Below, piece by piece: positions 57,608 to 64,000 of a stretch of DNA of 64,000 nt. How positions within the stretch are numbered: the first letter of the stretch is position 1; each line of letters opens with the position of its first letter. Source of the DNA: Flavobacteriaceae bacterium UBA3356. GTDB taxonomy: Bacteria > Bacteroidota > Bacteroidia > Flavobacteriales > Flavobacteriaceae. The position numbers and the translations under genes are program-made. Under the pieces are notes generated by a model. That model ran no database searches. It was not told the origin of the DNA and saw only the letters and a list, made by a program, of their open reading frames with translations. The DNA lies in assembly GCA_002360635.1 (NCBI GenBank), contig DEQW01000003.1:62001-126000 (forward strand), written 5' to 3'.

Positions 57608-58486
57608 ATGAAGGCATTTAATATTTCAGATTATAAAGTTTCAGAAAAAATAACCATTGAAGAAACGCCAACGAAAGTAGATTTAAAAGCTACTAAAGAC
57701 GAAATAAAAGACGCCTTGAGAACCACCCGAAAGGATTTGGCGAAGTTTCAAGACACTATGTATGCACATGGAAAGTACGCTGCATTAATTTGTTTACAAG
57801 GAATGGATACGGCAGGGAAAGATAGCTTGATTCGTGAAGTTTTTGAAGAGTTTAACAGCCGTGGGGTTGTAGTACACAGTTTTAAAACGCCTTCTAAAAA
57901 CGAATTGAAACACGATTATCTTTGGCGTCATTACATAGCGTTGCCACAGCGTGGGAAGTTTGGTGTTTTTAACCGGACACACTATGAAAATGTATTGGTA
58001 ACTCGAGTACACCCCGAATATATTTTAAATGAAAACTTGCCTGATGTCACAAAAGTTTCAGATATTGATGAATCCTTTTGGCAGAAACGATTTGAGCAAA
58101 TTAATTCTTTCGAAAAAACACTCTCAGAAAACGGTACAATTGTATTTAAATTCTTTTTGAATATTAGTAAAGATGAGCAAAAACACCGACTGCTAAGACG
58201 GCTAAATAAAAAGAATAAAAACTGGAAATTCTCACCCGGGGATTTAAAAGAGCGTAAACTCTGGGATGAATATATGAAATGTTACGAAGCCCTTCTAAAT
58301 AATACATCTACCGATTACGCACCTTGGTATGTGATACCTTCAGATAGTAAACCCACTGCCCGATATTTGGTGTCAAAAATTTTATATGAAGTTATGACAA
58401 GCTTTAAAGACATAAAAGAACCCGAATTAGAACCTGAAATAAAAGCTAAGATTTCAGAATATAAAAATCAATTGGAAAACGAATAG
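57608..58486 (+). CDS. Polyphosphate:nucleotide kinase (PPK2 family)
   Basis: 292 residues. Uses polyphosphate to phosphorylate AMP/ADP or GDP. Walker A is LQGMDTAGKDSLIREVF, the lid/phosphate region is HSFKTPSKNELKHDYLWRHY, and Walker B-like is FNRTHYENVLVTRVHPEYI, the wording typical of TIGR03709 PPK2. FKFFLNISKDEQKHRLLRR follows. The start is the ATG at 57608, 7 bp after the regulator stop; the longer frame from 57587 would overlap it. Confidence 0.93.
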   Translation: MKAFNISDYKVSEKITIEETPTKVDLKATKDEIKDALRTTRKDLAKFQDTMYAHGKYAALICLQGMDTAGKDSLIREVFEEFNSRGVVVHSFKTPSKNELKHDYLWRHYIALPQRGKFGVFNRTHYENVLVTRVHPEYILNENLPDVTKVSDIDESFWQKRFEQINSFEKTLSENGTIVFKFFLNISKDEQKHRLLRRLNKKNKNWKFSPGDLKERKLWDEYMKCYEALLNNTSTDYAPWYVIPSDSKPTARYLVSKILYEVMTSFKDIKEPELEPEIKAKISEYKNQLENE

Positions 58487-58542
58487 CTTAGATTACAATG
58501 AATATTAATTTATGTCGTTATTCAAATTGAAAAATCTCCTTT

Positions 58543-59955
58543 ATGAAAAAACTACTTACCTTACTGCTTATTACTTTATTTTTCTCTCAAGCTTATGCCC
58601 AAAAAACCAATACTGAAGATTCCCTTACCATCCGAAATATTTATGATATGGCTTTGCTCAATGGTAAAAGCTACGACTGGCTAGATCACCTTTCCAACGA
58701 AATTGGGGGCAGACTCTCAGGATCATTGGAAGCAGAAAAAGCTGTAAAATATACTGAAGCCGAACTAAACAAACTTGGACTGGATAAAGTTTGGTTACAA
58801 CCTGTAATGGTGCCAAAGTGGACACGTGGAACTAAAGAATACGCTTACATTGAAACCGCTCCTGGACTTTCCACTACAACCGACATTTGTGCATTAGGAG
58901 GTTCTGTAGCTACACCAGCATTAGGCTTAAAGGCTGAAGTAATTGAAGTACAAGGCCTGGACGACCTTGAAAAATACGGTAGGGAACAAATAGAAGGTAA
59001 GATTGTTTTCTACAACCGTCCTATGCAAGCCAATTTAATTAACACTTTTGAGGCCTATGGCGGTTGTGTAGATCAACGCTATGCCGGCGCTATGGAAGCT
59101 GCCAAATACGGTGCCGTTGGTATTGTAGTGCGTTCCATGAATTTACGTAAAGACGATTTACCACATACAGGTACCATGAGTTATGGCGATACGCCTGCCA
59201 ATCAAAGAATTCCTGCTTGTGCCATTAGTACAAACGGAGCCGATTATTTAAGTAGGGCATTGGGTATTAAGCCAGATCTTAAATTTTACTTCAAACAAAA
59301 CTGCAAAACGTATGATGATGTACAGTCACATAATGTGATAGGCGAAATCACCGGTACCACGTACCCCGATAAATATATTGTTGTAGGCGGTCATTTAGAT
59401 TCTTGGGATTTGGGTGACGGTTCTCACGACGATGGTGCAGGTTGCGTACAGTCTATGGAAGTATTGCGGTTGTTTAAAGAAATAAACTACAAACCAAAGC
59501 ACAGTGTTCGGGTAGTATTATTTATGAATGAAGAAAACGGACTTCGCGGCGGAAAGAAATATGCTGAACAAGCAAGACTGAAAAACGAACAACACATTTT
59601 TGCATTAGAAAGCGATGCCGGCGGATTTACCCCGAGAGGTTTTTCATTTGATACCGATGCCGCAAACTTTGCACAAATTGAAAGATGGAAACCATTATTT
59701 GAACCGTATTTAATCCATTCGTTTACTAAAGGCGGAAGTGGAGCAGATATTGGTCCGTTAAAAGATGAAAATATTGTCTTGGCAGGGTTACGTCCCGATT
59801 CACAGCGCTATTTTGATCATCACCACGCAGCAAACGACACGTTCGATGCCATTAACAAACGCGAATTGGAACTTGGCGGTGCCACTATGGCAAGCTTGGT
59901 ATACCTTATCGATAAATACGGAACCAAAACCGAAATGAGCACCGTTAAAAACTAA
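58543..59955 (+). CDS. M28-family aminopeptidase/carboxypeptidase Q-like, exported
   Basis: 470 residues with a signal peptide (1-19, ending AYAQK). A PA-like insertion (about 120-240) precedes the zinc peptidase core: GGHLDSWDLGDGSHDDGAG supplies His/Asp ligands, MNEENGLRGGKKYAEQ the catalytic Glu pair, ALESDAGGF the next Asp, and DHHHAANDTFDAI the final His. The arrangement fits plasma glutamate carboxypeptidase/CPQ-like enzymes acting on short peptides in the periplasm or outside the cell. Confidence 0.93.
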   Translation: MKKLLTLLLITLFFSQAYAQKTNTEDSLTIRNIYDMALLNGKSYDWLDHLSNEIGGRLSGSLEAEKAVKYTEAELNKLGLDKVWLQPVMVPKWTRGTKEYAYIETAPGLSTTTDICALGGSVATPALGLKAEVIEVQGLDDLEKYGREQIEGKIVFYNRPMQANLINTFEAYGGCVDQRYAGAMEAAKYGAVGIVVRSMNLRKDDLPHTGTMSYGDTPANQRIPACAISTNGADYLSRALGIKPDLKFYFKQNCKTYDDVQSHNVIGEITGTTYPDKYIVVGGHLDSWDLGDGSHDDGAGCVQSMEVLRLFKEINYKPKHSVRVVLFMNEENGLRGGKKYAEQARLKNEQHIFALESDAGGFTPRGFSFDTDAANFAQIERWKPLFEPYLIHSFTKGGSGADIGPLKDENIVLAGLRPDSQRYFDHHHAANDTFDAINKRELELGGATMASLVYLIDKYGTKTEMSTVKN

Positions 59956-59958
59956 ACA

Positions 59959-60669
59959 ATGAGTTTTTTAACAGCCGAATGGAGACGATTGGCTTTTGCT
60001 AATTATGAAGTTGATCCTAAATCGCTTCAAAAATACCTTCCTGCTCATACCGAATTGGATACTTTTAACGGTATTCATTATGCAAGTTTGGTTGGCTTTA
60101 TGTTTAAAAATGTAAAGCTACTGGGTGTAAAAGTACCTAATCACGTAAATTTTGAAGAAGTAAACCTACGTTTTTACGTTCGCTATAAATCTTAAATCGG
60201 CTGGAAACGTGGCGTTGTGTTCGTAAAAGAAATTGTGCCAAAACGAGCTGTAACTTTTATAGCAAATGTCTTTTACAATGAACGGTATGAAACACAAAAA
60301 ATGAGTCATATCTGGAAAAGCAGTAATGATAGTCTCATTACGGAATACCATTGGTTACAAAAAGGGAAAGAGCAATTTTTTAAATTAGAAACTGAATTAG
60401 ATCCACACGCTATTCAACCAAACTCTAAAGATGAATTTATCACAGAACATTATTGGGGCTATGGTAAGAAAACGGACTCAAAAACTACCGAATACGAAGT
60501 TAGACATCCTAAATGGGATGTTTACAATGTGAAAAATTATGAAATTCAAGTAGATTTTGCTGCGAATTACGGGGCTGATTTTGAGTTTTTAAATACAGCA
60601 ACACCAATTTCGGTTATGTTGGCTGAAGGTTCACCCATTTCGGTTGAGGGAAAAAGAATTATCGTGTAA
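59959..60669 (+). pseudogene. DUF2071/YqjF-like gene interrupted by an in-frame TAA
   Basis: One reading frame runs from the ATG at 59959 to the stop at 60667-60669 but contains TAA at 60193-60195. Before the stop: FLTAEWRRLAFANYEVDPKS, ...HTELDTFNGIHYASLVGFMF, VNLRFYVRYKS. Directly after it, in the same frame: IGWKRGVVFVKEIVPKRAV and the rest of the family (HPKWDVYNVKNYEIQVDFAANYG). No frameshift or deletion is seen, so one base substitution (for example GAA to TAA) explains it. A GTG at 60217 could give a C-terminal fragment. It could also be a sequencing error. Confidence 0.85.
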
Positions 60670-61341
60670 TCACCACCAAACCACGAAGATTTTTTCGAGA
60701 GTATCTTTTTGTTTTTTATATACCAACGGGGATTTTTTATTGGTCACTAAACTTGCTATTTTTTCTTTCGTTTCAGAAAAAGAAAACCATTCAGTCAAAC
60801 TTTCAGGAGGGATTAACCATTCTTTTTTATCGGGAATTGCAAACAAAGCACCGCTATTTTCTTCAGTATCAAATTTTGAAAAAGGAATATAGGTCCCCAC
60901 AATACATTCTTGATAATGCTTTGAAAGCTTTTCTTTATTGAAATCCTTCGGAAGGAATAAAAACGATTTAATACATACTTGCTGTTCAATAGTAGTAATG
61001 TCAAGATGTAAATCTTTCAAAAAGTCAGCAGTTTCAGGTGCATATAACAAGGGAAACTGCTTTTCGGTTACTTTGTCTAGTTTTTCCTTTAACGTATCTT
61101 TTCGGTTGGGGCCAATCCATTTGGCTTCAGAATTAGGACCTAAATTATCATCAAACAAATAAAATTTGCAGGCTAATTCAATATGAAGCGTTTTCTGTGT
61201 TTCGGTATCAAAAACCAGGTAATCCATTTCGCCCAAGGTTTTGGTTTCGCCTTGTATTTGAATGTTGGCAGCGAGCAATTGATAGCGGTTAGATTGTTTC
61301 AGCAAAAATTCAAAACACGTTTCAGCTTGTTTTCCCAACAT
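60670..61341 (-). CDS. DUF1853-family protein, 5' end apparently lost
   Basis: 223 residues from the ATG at 61339-61341. The DUF1853 core is clear: LGKQAETCFEFLLKQSNRYQLL, IQIQGETKTLGEMDYLVFD, TLHIELACKFYLFD, WIGPNRKDTLKEKLDKVT and CIKSFLFLPKDF. These resemble a nuclease-like fold of unknown role. The frame stays open and family-like for about 46 codons upstream (SYFLKAAVLSFNSDVFPF...SLFRFPSQ) but has no ATG, GTG or TTG start before a stop at about 61481-61483. The real N-terminus may be lost or use a rare start. It is convergent with the DUF2071 pseudogene. Confidence 0.75.
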   Translation of the reverse strand: MLGKQAETCFEFLLKQSNRYQLLAANIQIQGETKTLGEMDYLVFDTETQKTLHIELACKFYLFDDNLGPNSEAKWIGPNRKDTLKEKLDKVTEKQFPLLYAPETADFLKDLHLDITTIEQQVCIKSFLFLPKDFNKEKLSKHYQECIVGTYIPFSKFDTEENSGALFAIPDKKEWLIPPESLTEWFSFSETKEKIASLVTNKKSPLVYKKQKDTLEKIFVVWW

Positions 61342-61532
61342 CAATTGTGAGGGAAAGCGAAATAAAGAGCTGTTAATTTTTTCTTCGGAAAATGAAAATG
61401 AAGAAAAAGGGAATACATCTGAGTTAAAACTAAGAACAGCAGCTTTTAAAAAGTAGGAAAGTGAAGCTTCAATAACAGATTAATTTTTAATAGCGTTCGC
61501 ATATAACCACAGTTATAAATTGTACAACGTTT

Positions 61533-61844
61533 TTATATCAGGTTAGTGATTTTTAAATAATAAGTTAATAAAGTAAAAATACCGAATATTAAAATGATAA
61601 AATTCTGCCTGTAAAATTTTAGTATTATCATAATAATTATACAGATAGACAAGAAAATTCCTCCAACAACGAACGCTTTATCAAAAAATATAGTAATTCT
61701 TTCATCGTAACTTGCATTTCCTGTCGAGTCGAAAAATCTTAGCATAACCAGAAAAACTCCGAAAATTAAAAATGAAGAATAGAGAATAAGTATATTACCT
61801 ATATAAAGAACCCACTTTTTATTATTTAATTCAGTCAGTTTCAT
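61533..61844 (-). CDS. Small three-helix membrane protein
   Basis: 103 residues with helices at about 12-34, 57-73 and 80-98. Polar loop RFFDSTGNASYDERITIFFD. The family is not recognised. It begins 2 bp after the DUF1801 gene stop and is probably co-transcribed with it. Confidence 0.6.
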   Translation of the reverse strand: MKLTELNNKKWVLYIGNILILYSSFLIFGVFLVMLRFFDSTGNASYDERITIFFDKAFVVGGIFLSICIIIMIILKFYRQNFIILIFGIFTLLTYYLKITNLI

Positions 61845-61846
61845 TT

Positions 61847-62305
61847 CTATCGACCCTTTACAGCACTTTCATATTTCTCAATCCACTCATCAACGGTCAT
61901 TTTTCCAATTAACTCAGCCATTAAATCAAAAGGGATTTTCTTCGGGTTTTTAAAGCGAATACAGCTTTTTCCCATATCCAGTTTATTAGAAGCATGCTTG
62001 GGCCATTCATTCGTAAACCAGTTCAGTAATTCTGGGTCACTATAAATTCCGGAATGATAAAGTGCGATATGATTTTTCTGAGAAGCCAAATTTATAAATG
62101 GCAACGGCTGTTTAGGGTCGCAATGATAGCCATCAGGATAGCGGGAATGTGGAACGACATATCCTAACATTCCATACGTCATTTGTTCTTCAAAACCTTT
62201 CGGAAGGTTTTCTAAAATGATGTTCCTGAATTTTGAAATAACTTCTTTACGATCTTCCGGAAGTTCGGCAATGTATTGCTCAGGTGTTTTGGCTTGCGAT
62301 TGCAT
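61847..62305 (-). CDS. DUF1801 (YdhG-like) protein
   Basis: 152 residues with TPEQYIAELPEDRKEVISKF, EEQMTYGMLGYVVPHSRYP, HIALYHSGIYSDPELLNWF and a basic MGKSCIRFKNPKKIPFDLM. This is the Bet v1/frataxin-like DUF1801 family of unknown function. The length is normal for the flavobacterial branch. It is divergent from the MATE gene. Confidence 0.9.
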   Translation of the reverse strand: MQSQAKTPEQYIAELPEDRKEVISKFRNIILENLPKGFEEQMTYGMLGYVVPHSRYPDGYHCDPKQPLPFINLASQKNHIALYHSGIYSDPELLNWFTNEWPKHASNKLDMGKSCIRFKNPKKIPFDLMAELIGKMTVDEWIEKYESAVKGR

Positions 62306-62355
62306 GGTTTTTAAATTTTACGGAAAGTTACCAAATTTAGTCCGATTGGGTTTGC

Positions 62356-62363
62356 TACCTTTG
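62356..62363 (+). promoter_or_regulatory. Candidate minus-7 box for the MATE gene
   Basis: TACCTTTG fits TAnnTTTG; TTTA lies 16 bp upstream at 62336-62339. The box ends only 17 bp before the proposed TTG start. Confidence 0.45.
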
Positions 62364-62380
62364 CCAAAAATTTTCTCAGT

Positions 62381-63769
62381 TTGTTGCAACAATATACTAA
62401 AGAGTTTAAATACAACATTCGTCTTGCTACGCCTGTAATATTAGGGATGTTAGGGCATACGGTGGTGGCTTTGGTCGATAATATCATGGTTGGGCAATTG
62501 GGAACCGCAGAACTGGCCGCCGTATCCTTGGGTAATAGTTTTATGTTTATTGCCATGTCCATTGGTATTGGGTTTTCAACTGCGATTACACCTTTGGTTG
62601 CCGAAGCTGATGGCGAGAATAATTTTGAAGCAGGTAAATCTTCTTTTAAACATGGTCTTTTTCTTTGTTCCGTTTTAGCCATAGCCATGTTTTTGGTATT
62701 GCTATTAGGCAAACCCTTGATGTATATAATGAACCAACCTGAAGAGGTGGTCGAGCTTGCAATGCCATACCTTAATTTAGTGGCGATATCCATTATTCCA
62801 TTAATAATTTTTCAGGCCTTTAAACAGTTTAGCGATGGGCTGTCGATGACGCGGTATCCAATGTATGCCACCGTAGTAGCGAACGTAGTAAATGTTATTT
62901 TAAACTACATTTTCATCTTCGGAAAACTAGGAATGCCAGAATTGGGCGTAGTGGGCGCTGCAATTGGTACGTTGGCTTCTCGTGTTATAATGGTTATATA
63001 TTTATGGTATATGCTATCACAGCATCATAAATCGAGGGATTTTGTATTGAATATTAAGCTGTTTACGCTTTCAAAAACGATGCTGAAAAAAGTATTTAAC
63101 TTAGGAAGCCTTTCTTCCATGCAAATGTTTTTTGAAGTAGCCATTTTTACATCTGCTATATGGCTTTCAGGAATTTTAGGAAAAACCCCCCAAGCCGCTA
63201 ATCAAATTGCCTTAAACCTATCTTCTATGACGTTTATGGTGGCGACCGGCTTTAGCGTAGCGGCCATGATACGGGTAGGAAACCAAAAAGGATTAAAGCG
63301 GTTTTTAGAATTACGCCGAATTACATTTTCTATTTTTCTACTGTCAACCTTATTGGCAGTTGTGTTTGCTGCTTTCTTTATGATATTCAACACAGCCTTG
63401 CCAAAACTATATCTGGATTATGACAATGTAGCGGAATTTGCCGATAATTACGAAGTGGTTTCAATTGCTGCAAAATTATTATTGATTGCAGCTGTTTTCC
63501 AGATATCCGATACGGTACAAGTGGTAGCTTTGGGAGCGTTACGCGGTATGCAAGACGTAAAAATACCTACGTTAATCACTTTTGTTGCCTATTGGTTAAT
63601 TGGGTTTCCCATTATGTACTACCTAAGTACGTATACTGAATATGGTAGCTCAGGAATTTGGCTTGGACTCTTGGCAGGTCTTACCGTTTCGGGCATCTTG
63701 TTATTCATCAGATTTAATTACCTTTCAAAAAAATTAATAGCAAGTAAAGCTGAAGCAGAACTTGCCTAG
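62381..63769 (+). CDS. MATE-family multidrug efflux transporter (NorM-like)
   Basis: 462 residues, twelve helices in two six-helix bundles. Characteristic stretches are RLATPVILGMLGHTVVALVDNIMVGQLGTAEL (split over helix 1-2), FGKLGMPELGVVGAAIGTLASR (loop 5-6), and GKTPQAANQIALNLSSMTFMVATGF in helix 8. Exports cationic drugs using Na+ or H+. No ATG fits the start: the frame opens at TTG 62381 and the first in-frame ATG lies inside helix 1, so a TTG start is proposed. Confidence 0.93.
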   Translation: MLQQYTKEFKYNIRLATPVILGMLGHTVVALVDNIMVGQLGTAELAAVSLGNSFMFIAMSIGIGFSTAITPLVAEADGENNFEAGKSSFKHGLFLCSVLAIAMFLVLLLGKPLMYIMNQPEEVVELAMPYLNLVAISIIPLIIFQAFKQFSDGLSMTRYPMYATVVANVVNVILNYIFIFGKLGMPELGVVGAAIGTLASRVIMVIYLWYMLSQHHKSRDFVLNIKLFTLSKTMLKKVFNLGSLSSMQMFFEVAIFTSAIWLSGILGKTPQAANQIALNLSSMTFMVATGFSVAAMIRVGNQKGLKRFLELRRITFSIFLLSTLLAVVFAAFFMIFNTALPKLYLDYDNVAEFADNYEVVSIAAKLLLIAAVFQISDTVQVVALGALRGMQDVKIPTLITFVAYWLIGFPIMYYLSTYTEYGSSGIWLGLLAGLTVSGILLFIRFNYLSKKLIASKAEAELA

Positions 63770-63787
63770 TTTTATAAATATACCAAC

Positions 63788-64000
63788 ATGACATTACCCA
63801 AATATATTTTAGGAGATAACACAGATTATCCCACCGCTATTTTTGTTATCCATACGGAGTTTCCTCGTTTCATTATCAACTTGGAAGACGATGAGGTGGA
63901 ATGGTTAGAAGAATTTGACAATCACGACCAAAAAGAATTGGAGTCTGAAACTGAAAATTACATAAAAGAAGCAACCGAATTTTACGACCGCGAAGTAGCC
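63788..64000 (+). CDS. Acidic hypothetical protein, partial (3' end outside window)
   Basis: 71 codons from the ATG at 63788 to the right edge, still open. The sequence is strongly acidic (INLEDDEVEWLEEFDNHDQK) after MTLPKYILGDNTDYPTAIFV. I recall similar short conserved proteins in flavobacteria, without a function. It starts 18 bp after the MATE stop. Confidence 0.65.
   Translation, partial: MTLPKYILGDNTDYPTAIFVIHTEFPRFIINLEDDEVEWLEEFDNHDQKELESETENYIKEATEFYDREVA

Noticed and set aside
60217..60669. Independent gene starting at GTG 60217
   Set aside because: It is in the same frame as the upstream half and continues the same DUF2071 domain, so it is the second part of a broken gene.
62311..62793. 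160-residue minus-strand ORF inside the MATE gene
   Set aside because: Shadow frame that also overlaps the promoter; low-complexity Ala/Ser/Thr content.

Overview
The window is a stretch of chromosome from a marine-type member of the Flavobacteriaceae (Bacteroidota). The sequence is AT-rich, with TAnnTTTG minus-7 promoter boxes. It encodes a type IX secretion sorting domain, a type III glutamine synthetase, a fused isobutyryl-CoA mutase, TonB-plug-like and M56/BlaI pairs, and many families found mainly in flavobacteria (HYC_CC_PP, Lacal_2735, DUF3078, DUF4197, DUF6268). The species cannot be told from the sequence alone.

Layout. Positions 1-11003 (minus strand) hold a copper/heavy-metal efflux island: HYC_CC_PP periplasmic protein, CusA-type RND pump, TolC-type outer-membrane channel, permease, Cu(I) P-type ATPase, DUF305 protein and a CusB-type adaptor that runs off the left edge. 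The genes are packed with 1-bp gaps or 4-bp overlaps. Positions 11244-17914 hold tRNA-Arg(ACG), apt, an M56/BlaI signalling pair, a Na+/Ca2+ antiporter and glutamine synthetase III. Positions 18114-24293 hold a complete curli-type functional amyloid locus: a large, very regular 11-residue-repeat curlin, a second curlin, a CsgH-CsgE fusion, CsgF, CsgG with an extra C-terminal barrel-like domain, and a propeller lipoprotein. Positions 24300-30285 carry purM, DUF3078, a membrane protein, prfA, pyrF and a BtuF-like protein. Positions 30287-43004 are housekeeping and accessory genes (icmF, Lrp regulator, MFS exporter, crcB, DPP III). Positions 43030-44364 are one IS256-family element with terminal repeats and a near-perfect 8-bp target duplication. 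Positions 44440-64000 carry ilvE, mnmD, grpE-dnaJ, an ABC exporter, MscS, a sigma-54-type response regulator, PPK2, an M28 peptidase, a DUF2071 gene broken by one stop codon, a DUF1853 gene with a lost 5' end, and a MATE pump.

Most notable. (1) The curli operon differs from the enterobacterial one by two apparent domain fusions, a likely extra lipoprotein, EF-hand-like Asp/Asn loops across repeat boundaries, a chain of inverted repeats in the 5' leader, and a terminator that separates the major curlin from the secretion genes. (2) The MFS exporter at 37271-38527 is preceded by a promoter, a 24-codon ORF ending Cys-Met-Cys and a strong terminator, which together look like a ribosome-dependent attenuator. 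(3) DnaJ keeps only zinc site II, and grpE-dnaJ has a palindrome over its promoter. (4) The NtrC-type response regulator lacks its DNA-binding domain and has an altered GAFTGA loop.

All family calls come from reading motifs by eye. No database search, structure prediction or RNA folding was run.
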